This document shows positions 38,679-47,718 of a stretch of 64,000 nt of DNA, in pieces (position 1 is the stretch's first letter; the number at the start of each line of letters is the position of its first letter). This stretch comes from Cyanobacteria bacterium M_surface_10_m1_298 (GTDB lineage: Bacteria > Cyanobacteriota > Cyanobacteriia > PCC-6307 > Cyanobiaceae): assembly GCA_016882485.1 (NCBI GenBank), contig VGPT01000003.1, positions 1 to 64,000 on the forward strand, in the 5' to 3' direction. The position numbers were made by a program, and so were the translations under genes. The notes beneath the pieces were generated by a model. The model saw nothing but the letters and a program-made list of their open reading frames with translations, was not told the origin of the DNA and searched no databases.

Positions 38679-39854
38679 CTACAGCTCCGCTGCCGCCATC
38701 AGACCCTCTTCCAAGCGCCGCAGGGCTTCCTCGAGGTCGCTGCGATCGAGCATGCCGTAGCTCAGTCTTAGGCAGCTGCGCTCCTGAAGACCAAAGCTCG
38801 AACCGCTCGCCAACGCCACACCGTGCTGGCGGATCAGACGCTCCATCAGCGCATCCGAGCTCAGCGCCGAGCTGAGTTCGATCAGGGCATAAAAGGCTCC
38901 ATCGGCCGGTCCGATCAGACGCCAGGGGGCGCCGGGTACATCCAGGGCGCTGAGCACCTGCTGCCGCTGCTCCCCCAGTGCGTGGATCCGGATGCGGCAC
39001 CACTCTGGCCCGGCCGCCAGTGCCCCCAGAGCAGCCCGTTGATTCAGCCGGGGCGGGCAGATCAGAACCGTGTCTTGCACCTTGGTCAGGGCCGGCAGAA
39101 GCGCCTGCGGGATCACGGCCCAGCCCACTCTCCAGCCCGCCATGCCATGGCTTTTGGAGAGCGACCCCAGGGTGATCGTGTGGCTCCCGCTGCCCGGGGC
39201 TGCCCCTGGACTCCAGGGTCGCTCGTCCCCGTAGTGGAAGAGGGCATAGGCCTCATCGCTGATGTGGATCAGTCCCCGTTTGGCGCAGCAGTGGTTGATG
39301 GCTTCCAGCACCGAGCGCGGGATGACGGCACCGCTCGGATTGTTCGGAGAGACGGTGACAATCGCCCGGGTGCGCGGGGTGATGGCCGCAGTCAGGCGAT
39401 CGGGATCGGGGATCACGCCCGCTTCAACGGCGATCGGGCGACCACCGGCGAGTCGGACCGCCATCTCATGGTTGAAGTAGTAGGGAACCGGCAGGATGAC
39501 CTCATCGCCCGGGTCGCAGAGGCTCTGAATCACCGCGTGGAAGGCCATGTTGCTGCCGGCGGTGACCACCAGCTCAGACCCGCATTGATCGAGCTGATGC
39601 TCCGCAGCCAGCCAAGTGCCCAGAGCGGCTTGCAACTCCGGGTCTCCGCCCATCGGTCCGTAGCTGTTCAGATCGACACCGCTCTGGAGTGCCGCAGCAA
39701 CGGCCTCGAGGGCCTCTGCAGGAGGTCCCCATCGCGCCATGCCTTGGCCGAGGGAGAGGGTGCCGGGGGTCTGCCGGATCAACTGCGCCATCACCGGAAT
39801 CACCGGTGTCTGGATCTGCTCAAAGCGCTGGGCGGGTGCTGGCAGCGGGAGCAT
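38679..39854 (-). CDS. Pyridoxal phosphate-dependent aminotransferase, class I/II
   Basis: TVSPNNPSGAVIPRSVLEAI; SLSKSHGMAGWRVGW PLP-lysine region. Confidence 0.93.
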   Translation of the reverse strand: MLPLPAPAQRFEQIQTPVIPVMAQLIRQTPGTLSLGQGMARWGPPAEALEAVAAALQSGVDLNSYGPMGGDPELQAALGTWLAAEHQLDQCGSELVVTAGSNMAFHAVIQSLCDPGDEVILPVPYYFNHEMAVRLAGGRPIAVEAGVIPDPDRLTAAITPRTRAIVTVSPNNPSGAVIPRSVLEAINHCCAKRGLIHISDEAYALFHYGDERPWSPGAAPGSGSHTITLGSLSKSHGMAGWRVGWAVIPQALLPALTKVQDTVLICPPRLNQRAALGALAAGPEWCRIRIHALGEQRQQVLSALDVPGAPWRLIGPADGAFYALIELSSALSSDALMERLIRQHGVALASGSSFGLQERSCLRLSYGMLDRSDLEEALRRLEEGLMAAAEL

Positions 39855-40267
39855 CAGCGACTGCCCGGGAGTCTCGGCAGGGCGGGGGGACGACTGGGCG
39901 GCGTTGGTGTTGGTTCGAGATCGGGCTCAACCGGGAAGAAACTGGATGGGCGAGAACGCAGCTGACGCAGGCTCTGCACTTCGCTGCTCAGGCTCTGCAC
40001 CTGCTGCTCCACCCCTTCGAGGGCCTGCAGACGCTCCACCGTGGAGCGCAACTGATCCTCCAGGGCGTTGGTGCGCTCCAGATCGTTGGCGTTCTCCAGG
40101 GTCTGCACCTTGTCCTGCAGTTGCTGCAGCCGCTGACCTTGGTCACGGGTTTGCAGAAGCACCACCACGAACAGCACCGCCAGGCAGCCCGTCAGCCCTG
40201 CCCCCAGCAGACGCATCGAGCGGGGCAATGGCCGGACCCCGTCACGGTTTGAGGCTGATTGGGCCAT
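39854..40267 (-). CDS. Coiled-coil membrane protein, unknown function
   Basis: One TM (GCLAVLFVVVLLQT) followed by Gln/Leu-rich coiled coil and Pro-rich tail. Confidence 0.6.
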   Translation of the reverse strand: MAQSASNRDGVRPLPRSMRLLGAGLTGCLAVLFVVVLLQTRDQGQRLQQLQDKVQTLENANDLERTNALEDQLRSTVERLQALEGVEQQVQSLSSEVQSLRQLRSRPSSFFPVEPDLEPTPTPPSRPPALPRLPGSR

Positions 40268-40384
40268 GTCTGCCTGTTGCGCTTCAGCAAGTCTGATTGG
40301 CGATGCGCGCTTTGACGAGTGGCCGCCACCCTCCCCTGCTCAGCCGATGGATCTTTAGACCTGGGGGCACGTTGGGTTTTGCTT

Positions 40385-40630
40385 GTGTCGCTGCAACAGC
40401 TGGATGCGTTCCTGGCCTTTGCCCGCGGGGATGCAGACCTGTCTGTACGTCTCCAGCAACCGATGGATCTGGCGGATCTGCTCAGCCTGGCGGCCCAGAC
40501 CGGCTATGCGGTGGAGGAGGCTGACGTGATCGCCGCGATGGTGCGCGAAGACGACAAATTGAGCGATCGGGATCTGCAGCGCCGGGCGGGTGAAGAAGCT
40601 CGGAAGCTGCGCAATTTCATCCCGGGTTAA
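40385..40630 (+). CDS. Nif11 domain-containing small protein
   Basis: SLQQLDAFLAFARGDADLSVRLQQPMDLADLLSLAAQTGYAVEEADVIAAM matches the Nif11 pattern. Confidence 0.75.
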   Translation: MSLQQLDAFLAFARGDADLSVRLQQPMDLADLLSLAAQTGYAVEEADVIAAMVREDDKLSDRDLQRRAGEEARKLRNFIPG

Positions 40631-40632
40631 CG

Positions 40633-41109
40633 ATGGCGCAGCCGATCGAAAGGGTCTGCGACTACCCCAGACCCCCAGCCCTGGTTGCCAGTGCAGATCA
40701 CATCCTGATCCGTGCCGGCGGTGCTCTGTTGGCGGAATCGCGGCGAAGTTATCGGGTTCTTGAAACCTTTCATCCCCCCACCTACTACCTGCCTCCTGAC
40801 GCCTTTTGTGAGCGGCGCCTGCGGGTGGCGCAGGGCCGCAGTTTCTGTGAATGGAAGGGGATCGCGGCGTATTACGACGTGGTGTGCGAGCACAGCAGCA
40901 TTGCTCGGGCCGCCTGGAGCTACCCCCAACCCACCGCCGCGTTTGCGGTGATTGCCGGATGGGTGGCGGTGTATCCGGCTTTGATGGATGGCTGCTGGAT
41001 TGATGGTGAGCGCGTGCAGCCACAGCCAGGTGGCTTTTATGGCGGTTGGATCACTTCCGCAGTGCAGGGCCCCTTTAAGGGAGACCCCGCGCATCCTCAA
41101 CTGATCTGA
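40633..41109 (+). CDS. DUF427 domain-containing protein
   Basis: LAESRRSYRVLETFHPPTYYLPPDA...CEWKGIAAYYDV...AAWSYPQP typical of DUF427. Confidence 0.9.
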   Translation: MAQPIERVCDYPRPPALVASADHILIRAGGALLAESRRSYRVLETFHPPTYYLPPDAFCERRLRVAQGRSFCEWKGIAAYYDVVCEHSSIARAAWSYPQPTAAFAVIAGWVAVYPALMDGCWIDGERVQPQPGGFYGGWITSAVQGPFKGDPAHPQLI

Positions 41110-41119
41110 GGGGGGCGCC

Positions 41120-41302
41120 TCAGCCCCCGAGGAGCCGACAGCCGATTTGAATCACCCCTTCATCGAGCAGACGGCCCAGCTTGAGTACCATCGCTTCTTC
41201 CTGCCGATCGAACTGGATCTGCTTGCTGGTGATCCAGTCAATTTCTTCGGCAGTGATCACGCCAGTCGAGACACTCTCGAGAAAGACTTCGCCAACGATC
41301 AT
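41120..41302 (-). CDS. Conserved small protein, unknown function
   Basis: MIVGEVFLESVSTGVITAEEIDWITSKQIQFDRQEEAMVLKLGRLLDEGVIQIGCRLLGG, 60 aa. Confidence 0.65.
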   Translation of the reverse strand: MIVGEVFLESVSTGVITAEEIDWITSKQIQFDRQEEAMVLKLGRLLDEGVIQIGCRLLGG

Positions 41303-41439
41303 GGTGGGCTTGTGTTTCTGAAGGAACAGTAGGGAGCTCGCCCGGGTTGTCTGGAGTGTGCAATGTCTCTTCATGCACACCTGGGGGTGGATTGGAGGAG
41401 GTCTGGAGAGCTATCTTTTGAAGTAGCAAATTTCCTTCA

Positions 41440-41799
41440 ATGCTCACCGGATCTGATCTCCTCGCCAAAGTCAAAGAACTGGGCGATGTCAGCAAGTCTG
41501 ACCTTGTTCGCTCCTGCGGGTATGTGAGCACCAAAAAGGATGGCTCTGAGCGCCTGAACTTCACAGCCTTCTACGAGGCTCTGCTGGAAGCCAAGGGCCT
41601 GAATCTCGGTGGCGGTGGTGCCGGCACTGGCAAAGGTGGTCGCAAGCTGAGCTATGTGGCGACTGTGCAGGGCAATGGCAACCTGCTGGTGGGCAAGGCT
41701 TATACCGCCCTCCTCGGTTTGCAGCCTGGCGATGAGTTCGAAATCAAACTCGGTCGCAAGCAGATCAAGCTGATTCCCGCCGGCGCCGAAGAAGAGTGA
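41440..41799 (+). CDS. Cyanobacterial AbrB-like transcriptional regulator (cyAbrB)
   Basis: MLTGSDLLAKVKELGDVSKSDLVRSCGY...KGGRKLSYVATVQGNGNLLVGKAYTALLGLQPGDEFEIKLGRKQIKL. Confidence 0.92.
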   Translation: MLTGSDLLAKVKELGDVSKSDLVRSCGYVSTKKDGSERLNFTAFYEALLEAKGLNLGGGGAGTGKGGRKLSYVATVQGNGNLLVGKAYTALLGLQPGDEFEIKLGRKQIKLIPAGAEEE

Positions 41800-41835
41800 G
41801 TCTGGTCTGAACGAGATCAATTGATCTGGATTTTT

Positions 41836-41863
41836 GGGCAGTGCTAGCAGCACTGCCCTTTTT
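41836..41863 (+). terminator. Rho-independent terminator after cyAbrB gene
   Basis: GGGCAGTGCT-AGC-AGCACTGCCC followed by TTTTT. Confidence 0.85.
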
Positions 41864-41926
41864 CATGCTCAGCTTGCTGTCGTGTGTGGGGTTCCTCCTA
41901 GGGTGAGGGGTCACTGGCAGGGCGGC

Positions 41927-42229
41927 GTGACTTTCTACGAGTTGTTGTGGCAGGGAGAGAACTGCGGGGATGCGGCTGATCTGGAGGAAGCACTGACCAC
42001 CTTCCAGGAGATGCGCCCGCAAGGGATGAGCTGGGAGGAGGTTTGCAGTGATGCTCAGTACAGCCCCACGATCTGCAGATACCGCTCCTTTGAGGCCTTC
42101 CTCGACAACGAAGATGCCATCGAAACGATCGAACCCACTGCCGAACTGTTGCAGCGTTTTCAGCCGGAGGAGGAGTCTGACGCTCAGGGCGATGCCGCTG
42201 ATGATCCAGAGCTGGCATCAGAGCGTTAA
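41927..42229 (+). CDS. Conserved hypothetical acidic protein
   Basis: GTG start; VTFYELLWQGENCGDAADLEEALTTFQEMRPQGMSWEEVCSDAQYSP...; start placed after the terminator at 41836. Confidence 0.6.
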   Translation: MTFYELLWQGENCGDAADLEEALTTFQEMRPQGMSWEEVCSDAQYSPTICRYRSFEAFLDNEDAIETIEPTAELLQRFQPEEESDAQGDAADDPELASER

Positions 42230-42231
42230 CG

Positions 42232-42257
42232 CTCCGCACCAGGGCTCTGGTGCGGAG
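42232..42257. other. Strong intergenic hairpin without T-tract
   Basis: Perfect 11-bp stem CTCCGCACCAG/CTGGTGCGGAG with GGCT loop between two plus-strand genes. Confidence 0.75.
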
Positions 42258-42282
42258 ACCAGATTCTCGTCAGGCTGGTGTC

Positions 42283-42570
42283 ATGGAACCGTTCTCCCCT
42301 AGCCCTGGTCTTGAGCCGAATTCCTCCGCTTGGGGGGCGGAAATGGTGGTGCTCCACCCCAGGGATTTTGAGGCGGTTCAGGAGGCTGTGGCTTCCCTCA
42401 GGGATCAGGCCACGGTGCTGCTCAATGTCAGTGCTCTTCCTGAGCATCAGTTGCAGAGGGCCGTTGATTTCATGGCCGGTGCGGCCTTCGCCCTCGACAG
42501 CCAGCAGGTGCGCTTGGGAGAGCATGTGTTGCTCTATGCCCCGCACTATGTGCAGCTGAATCAGGCTTAA
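42283..42570 (+). CDS. Short SepF-like protein
   Basis: EMVVLHPRDFEAVQEAVASLRDQATVLLNVSALPEHQLQRAVDFMAGAAFALDSQQVRLGEHVLLYAPHYVQL resembles the SepF (DUF552) core. Confidence 0.75.
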   Translation: MEPFSPSPGLEPNSSAWGAEMVVLHPRDFEAVQEAVASLRDQATVLLNVSALPEHQLQRAVDFMAGAAFALDSQQVRLGEHVLLYAPHYVQLNQA

Positions 42571-42594
42571 GCCCAGCGGGAGCAGAGTGCAGGG

Positions 42595-42912
42595 ATGGAC
42601 GTGTTCGATCTGGATCTGGCCGCCTGTGAGCCGGTGAACCATCTCTGGCCCGACTTGGTCGAGCGCCTCGGTCTGGAGCGCAGTGCCCAGGCCATCCGTC
42701 AGGCCCTTGATCTGGCGGCCATGCGCGGCAGATCGGATCAGCTGCCGGCGCTCCTGATGGAAACCTGCGGCGTGGCTCTGGTGGATCGTGATCAACTGCG
42801 CAGAGCCACCGCCTTGCCCGTGCCGCAGGACTGTGCCTTGGTGCTGTTGCTCAGTCGGCGCTCGAACGCCATTCAGCTTCTGGTTTGGCAGCAGAGCACC
42901 GCTGATACCTAA
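42595..42912 (+). CDS. Conserved hypothetical protein
   Basis: 105 aa; MDVFDLDLAACEPVNHLWPDLVERLGLERSAQAIRQAL... Confidence 0.55.
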   Translation: MDVFDLDLAACEPVNHLWPDLVERLGLERSAQAIRQALDLAAMRGRSDQLPALLMETCGVALVDRDQLRRATALPVPQDCALVLLLSRRSNAIQLLVWQQSTADT

Positions 42913-43283
42913 TCAAAACGGCAGGTGGGAGTCAGGCCTGGAACGCTGAACTCCATGAACCAGAGGTATTCCCGGCTGCGCCAGCCCAAGTCAAACGGTT
43001 CGGTGGCCTGCCATTCCTCGGGGCTGAGGCCAAAGGCTTCTTCCAGGAATCCCGGCACCAGGGCTTCCACCGCCTCCTGGCCGGGCTCCCCTTCTTCAAA
43101 GAGACGATCGGTGTAGATCGCTGCGAAGATTTCGTTCTCCTCGTCGCAGATCACCACTTCAAAGCCACAGCCTCCCCCTGTGGGCAAGGTGTTGAGCTCA
43201 AAGAATTCATCACGCTCCAGAGGATCGCTTGGGGCGCGATCGAGAAGCGAGGCCAGAGCCTGTTTGAAACGGTCGAGAGCCAT
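42909..43283 (-). CDS. Conserved hypothetical acidic protein
   Basis: 124 aa; GGGCGFEVVICDEENEIFAAIYTDRLFEEGEPGQEAVEALVPGFLEEAFGLSPEEW. Confidence 0.65.
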   Translation of the reverse strand: MALDRFKQALASLLDRAPSDPLERDEFFELNTLPTGGGCGFEVVICDEENEIFAAIYTDRLFEEGEPGQEAVEALVPGFLEEAFGLSPEEWQATEPFDLGWRSREYLWFMEFSVPGLTPTCRFD

Positions 43284-43318
43284 GGCCCGGCTAGTACTGG
43301 AGTCAGTGTGGCCAGGTT

Positions 43319-43963
43319 TTGTCTCTCGTGCCCGAGCTGTTCGATGCGCGTTGGCTCGTTCATTCGGATGCGGAGCTGCTGGTGCTCGACAAGCCCTCGG
43401 GATTGCTGTGCCAGCCGGGTCTGGGGGCGGAGCTCTCGGATTCGCTGATCACGCGGGTGCAGGGGATCTGGCCTGAGGCACGCTTGGTGCATCGCCTCGA
43501 TCGAGATACCTCCGGCTTGATGCTTCTGGCCCTCAGCGCGGAGTGTCATCGCGCCCTGAGTCAGCTGTTCGCCGCGCGTCAGGTGCAGAAGCACTATCTG
43601 GCTGATGTGGAGGGGGTGCCGGATCGCGGCGAGGGGGTGATTGCCTTGCCGATCGCCAAGCGTCAGCATCGCCCGCCCCTCTATGGCGTGGATCCTGTGG
43701 GGAAACCCTGTTTCACGGCCTGGCGCTTGCTGCATCAGAGCGCTGCCTTCAGCCGCCTCGAGCTGGAGCCCCGCACGGGTCGCTCCCACCAGCTGCGGGT
43801 GCATCTGCAAGCGATCGGGCATCCGATCGTCGGCGATCCTCTCTACGGGCAGGTCGCTGATCGCTTGCATCTCCATGCAGCGGCCCTGGGCTTCAGGCAC
43901 CCTGGCAGTGGGCAGGAGCTGATGTTTCAGAGACCCTGCCCGTTCGATCTCCCCATGCCATGA
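43319..43963 (+). CDS. RluA family pseudouridine synthase
   Basis: LLVLDKPSGLLCQPG; LVHRLDRDTSGLMLLAL; LEPRTGRSHQLRVHLQAIGHPIVGDPLYG. Confidence 0.95.
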   Translation: MSLVPELFDARWLVHSDAELLVLDKPSGLLCQPGLGAELSDSLITRVQGIWPEARLVHRLDRDTSGLMLLALSAECHRALSQLFAARQVQKHYLADVEGVPDRGEGVIALPIAKRQHRPPLYGVDPVGKPCFTAWRLLHQSAAFSRLELEPRTGRSHQLRVHLQAIGHPIVGDPLYGQVADRLHLHAAALGFRHPGSGQELMFQRPCPFDLPMP

Positions 43964-44277
43964 GCGCTCATCCCCCCGCTATTGCAGCCCTCGGCTACAC
44001 CGCTGCGAGCCTCACCACCTTGAGCTTCATCCCCCAGGCGATCAAAACGCTGCGCACCGGCGACACCCGTGGCATCTCCCTGCGCATGTATGCCCTGTTT
44101 ACGGCCGGCATTGCCCTCTGGGGCCTCTATGGGCTGCTCACCGGCGACGGCCCGCTGATCGCTGCCAATGCCATCACCTTGGTGGCAGCAGGTTTCATCC
44201 TCGATCGCAAATGGCGAGCCTGGTGGGGGGAGCGCCAGGCGGCTCAGCGGTTGCGCGGAGGTCGGCCGCTTCCGTAA
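43960..44277 (+). CDS. SemiSWEET-type sugar transporter
   Basis: About 100 aa with three TMs and PQ-loop signature TTLSFIPQAIKTLRTGDTRGISLRMY. Confidence 0.85.
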   Translation: MSAHPPAIAALGYTAASLTTLSFIPQAIKTLRTGDTRGISLRMYALFTAGIALWGLYGLLTGDGPLIAANAITLVAAGFILDRKWRAWWGERQAAQRLRGGRPLP

Positions 44278-45542
44278 CGGAGCAGCTCCAGCCAGCTGCC
44301 GATGCGCAGCCCGGCGGCTGTGGCCGCCAGCGCCAGCAGCAGAGCCAGAGCGCCCCAGGCTCCAGGCCCGAGCCAAGCCGCGCTCACCAGCGCAATGCCA
44401 ACGACGGCCCAACTGATGGGTTGCAGCTTCCGCAGCCGGCGATCGGCGCCAGAGCAACTGTGGCAATGGCGGGTGTGGGCCTCGTAGCGCTCCATCAGCG
44501 CCTGGCGGGTTTGGCGCTCTGGTAGCGGTTGTCCGGCGAATGGCTCTCCGCCGTAGCGGTTCACCCAGTCGTGCAGCGCTCGGATGTAGAGATCCGCCTT
44601 GGTGGGAAGGTGATAGCTCCGCAACGCGCCATGGCGGCCTCCACGCTCGGCTACCACCCGCTCCTGCCAGTGCAGGAAGAGTTGATCGTCCTCCAGCACC
44701 ACGTGGTTGCCGATGTGTTGCAACCACTGGGGCCGCAGCCGCAGCAAACGAGCGGGCCAGGGGGAGGCGAACTGGAACGGGAAGCGGGCGATCAAGCGGC
44801 ATTCCCCGGCTCGGATGGGCGTGGCATAAACCACCGTGAGGATCCGCGCAAAGCCCTTGGCGCTGAGGTCGTGCCACATCAGGCCAGGGGCGACATAGGT
44901 GGTGAACTGGCTGCCCAGCTTTCCTCGGCGCGGCCCTTCCTTCCACAGGCCTGTGAATCCTTCGGGCCCGAAGCTGCTCAGTTCCAGCTCCACCGGCCCG
45001 GCGTTCTCGCGGCGGCCCACGGTGGCGTGGTGGGTGAAGGGCACATGGCTCACATCGAGCACGTTCTCCAGCAGGGTCAGGGCATCCATCGGCAGGTCCC
45101 GGAAGGTGTCCTGCACCACCCAGCCCGGCTCTTCCAGCTGCGGGACCAGGGGTAAGGGATGCTCCTCCGCTGAGGCGGGGTCGCCGCTGAAGACAAACAG
45201 CAGGCCCTGGCCGCTGGCGGTGGCGTAGCTGCGGCATTGGCTGCGCTGAGAGAGGCTGCTGCCCTCCGGGGCCTGGGGGATGGCGGTGCACTGACCGTTG
45301 CCCGCAAAACTCCAGCCGTGATACGGGCACTCCAGCTCGCCGGCTTCATTGAGGCGGCCATCGGAGAGCGGCACCAAACGGTGCGGGCAGACATCGGCAA
45401 AGGCCCGCCACTGCTGGGCTGCGCGATCGAACCACAGCACCAGGTCTTGCCCCATCAGGGTGAAGGGGGTCGGTCGCGCGGGATCGAGATCCTGCAGAAA
45501 GGCCACGGGGTACCAGGCCTGGTGCCAGCGCTGACGCTCCAT
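44244..45542 (-). CDS. Rieske 2Fe-2S oxygenase, PaO/Tic55-like
   Basis: Rieske motifs CPHR...CPYHGW; mononuclear iron region ENVLDVSHVPFTHH; C-terminal HCHSC and two TMs. Confidence 0.88.
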   Translation of the reverse strand: MERQRWHQAWYPVAFLQDLDPARPTPFTLMGQDLVLWFDRAAQQWRAFADVCPHRLVPLSDGRLNEAGELECPYHGWSFAGNGQCTAIPQAPEGSSLSQRSQCRSYATASGQGLLFVFSGDPASAEEHPLPLVPQLEEPGWVVQDTFRDLPMDALTLLENVLDVSHVPFTHHATVGRRENAGPVELELSSFGPEGFTGLWKEGPRRGKLGSQFTTYVAPGLMWHDLSAKGFARILTVVYATPIRAGECRLIARFPFQFASPWPARLLRLRPQWLQHIGNHVVLEDDQLFLHWQERVVAERGGRHGALRSYHLPTKADLYIRALHDWVNRYGGEPFAGQPLPERQTRQALMERYEAHTRHCHSCSGADRRLRKLQPISWAVVGIALVSAAWLGPGAWGALALLLALAATAAGLRIGSWLELLRYGSGRPPRNR

Positions 45543-47671
45543 CAGGCGCTGTAGCCCTTTCGGGCTGGGATCGGGTAGGGGATGCGGCGATGGCGCATGC
45601 GACGCCACACCCGCACGAAGGCTCGCACCAGCAGCTCCAGCTCCGCCAGGCTCAGACCGCTGTCGCTCAGTTGTCCATCGCGCCAGCGGGCCTCCACGAT
45701 GCTGCGGACCACATCCCGAGCCTGGTGTTCGCTGGTGTCTGGGGGTAGTGAGCGCAGGGCCGCCTCGCAGCCATCAGCCAGCATCAACACGGCTGTTTCA
45801 CGGCTGCGGGGGGTGGGCCCGCGGTAGCGGAAGTCCGCTTCCCGCACAGCTGGATCGCGGCGCCGGGCTTCATGCAGGAAGTAGCCCATCTTCAACGTGC
45901 CTTGATGCTCCGGGATGAAATCCGAGAGGGGTTTCGGCAGCCGGTAACGCCGGGCCAGTTTCAAGCCTTCATCCACGTGCGCTTGGAGGATGCCGGCACT
46001 GAGATGGGGATCGTCGAGCTTGTCGTGGGGGTTGTCTCCACGGTCTTGATTCTCGATGAACCACTGGGGCCCATGGAGTTTGCCCACATCGTGATAGAGG
46101 GCTCCGGTGCGGATCAGATCCACATCGGCTTCGATCGCTCGCGCCCCTTCTTCGGCTAAGCCGCAGATCATCAGGGTGTGCTCAAAGGTGCCCGGGGCTT
46201 CGCAGGAGAGGCGCCTCAGCAGGGGCCGCTCCAGGTCGGCCAGCTCCATCAGGCGGGTGCGGGTGAGCAGGTCAAAGAAGCTCTCGACCATCGGACTCAG
46301 CAGCAACACCCCCAACAGCAGGCCCCCCAGCACGAGAGCCTCGCCGGAGAGATCGGCTCCGATCGGGAGACGTGCATCCGCTTCTCCGCGATACAGGGTG
46401 AGCTGAAGCAGCAACCATTCCGCCGCCAGGGCCGCCAGGGGCACCAGCAGGGCGAGCTGCAGCAATTGGGCTCGGTTGCGCTGCCGGTCTGCCAGCACCG
46501 CGGTGATGGCCGCCACGATGGCGGCAATCAGGATGCGCTGGTCGAAAAAGGCGGAGACCGGCATGGGCCAAAGCAGCGAGGCGATGGCCAGCCAGGACAG
46601 GCCAGCTGTGGTGCCGAGTCCCTGGGCCAGCAGCAGCGTGGGAGGCACCAGCAGAGCCAGGGGGCTGGCCGCTGCCCCCAGCCACAACTTCAGGCTTTGC
46701 ACCAACGCCAACAAGCCCAGGGCCAGCAGAGCCTGCCGGGCTTCGAGGCTGACCCGGCGACTGCGGATCACCAGCAGCATCACCATCGCCCCTGCCAAAG
46801 CCTCGGCGAAATGCTGCAGCCAGGCACCAATCAGGGGGCGGCGGTTCACCAGACCGAAGTAATCGAGCACCGCATAGGACTGCGTGCTGATCGGTTCGCC
46901 CTGCCTTGTGATCAATTCCCCTTTGCTCACTGCGATCGTTGGGATCCCCTGTTGGGTGAGGAGGTCTTCAAGCATCCGCTGACTCAGGGCCGCGTCGATG
47001 CGCAGATTGCTGTGGCCCTGCAGGGAGCTGGCCACCACCCGGGCCCCGAGATCGCGGCCTTGCTCGGGGGTTCCCTCGAGCTGGAACGCAGCTGCTTTCA
47101 CCAGCTGCAGTCGGGCCACGCTGCCCACCACGCCCTGCTGCAACATCCGCTTTTGGGCTAGCCGCAGGTCGTCTTCCCATCGCTGCAGCGCGCGTGGGCT
47201 GAGGCTGCTCAACCAGTTGCGCTCATCGGGGCTCACATTGATCGGAGCCACCTGCACTTGATCACTGTCCGCCAGACGGGTGATGGCCTTGAGCTGGCGT
47301 TCGAGGCGTTGCTCGAGATCGCGGCTCAGCCGTTCATCCACCACCTGCACATGGGTGCGCAAACCAAGCTGGGAGCGACGCTGCTCGAGGGCTTCGGAAT
47401 CCACCACCGTGGCGGCCTTCGGGGCCGTGACGGTGAAGGGTGCTGGGATGCCCGGCCTGAGGCTCGGCTCCACCAGCCAGGGCCAGCTGGAGATCAGGGC
47501 CACCAGCAGACAAAGCAGGACCACAGCGGTTGTGCCCGAGGCTTTCCAGCTGGTGAGCGCTTGCCGCGGCATCTCCAGCCGAAGCAGCTGCTGCCAGAGG
47601 CGCTTTAGCAGTCGCCAGAGCTCTTGCGCTTGGCTCGGGCGACCCACCGCAGCTTCATGTCGGACTACCAC
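45542..47671 (-). CDS. 7TM-HD (PgpH-like) HDIG domain phosphohydrolase
   Basis: LIRTGALYHDVGKLHGPQWFIENQ HD motif after 7TM region; N-terminal extracellular domain. Confidence 0.9.
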   Translation of the reverse strand: MVVRHEAAVGRPSQAQELWRLLKRLWQQLLRLEMPRQALTSWKASGTTAVVLLCLLVALISSWPWLVEPSLRPGIPAPFTVTAPKAATVVDSEALEQRRSQLGLRTHVQVVDERLSRDLEQRLERQLKAITRLADSDQVQVAPINVSPDERNWLSSLSPRALQRWEDDLRLAQKRMLQQGVVGSVARLQLVKAAAFQLEGTPEQGRDLGARVVASSLQGHSNLRIDAALSQRMLEDLLTQQGIPTIAVSKGELITRQGEPISTQSYAVLDYFGLVNRRPLIGAWLQHFAEALAGAMVMLLVIRSRRVSLEARQALLALGLLALVQSLKLWLGAAASPLALLVPPTLLLAQGLGTTAGLSWLAIASLLWPMPVSAFFDQRILIAAIVAAITAVLADRQRNRAQLLQLALLVPLAALAAEWLLLQLTLYRGEADARLPIGADLSGEALVLGGLLLGVLLLSPMVESFFDLLTRTRLMELADLERPLLRRLSCEAPGTFEHTLMICGLAEEGARAIEADVDLIRTGALYHDVGKLHGPQWFIENQDRGDNPHDKLDDPHLSAGILQAHVDEGLKLARRYRLPKPLSDFIPEHQGTLKMGYFLHEARRRDPAVREADFRYRGPTPRSRETAVLMLADGCEAALRSLPPDTSEHQARDVVRSIVEARWRDGQLSDSGLSLAELELLVRAFVRVWRRMRHRRIPYPIPARKGYSA

Positions 47672-47718
47672 GCTAGCCCTGCCGTTGCATGCTGAGGGGG
47701 AGATGGTTTGCCTCAGCC

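Noticed and set aside
43927-45330. 467-aa minus-strand ORF overlapping rluA/SemiSWEET/Rieske genes
   Set aside because: Alternative frame of the Rieske gene plus antisense to two other genes; Arg/Pro/Gly-rich, no recognizable domain.
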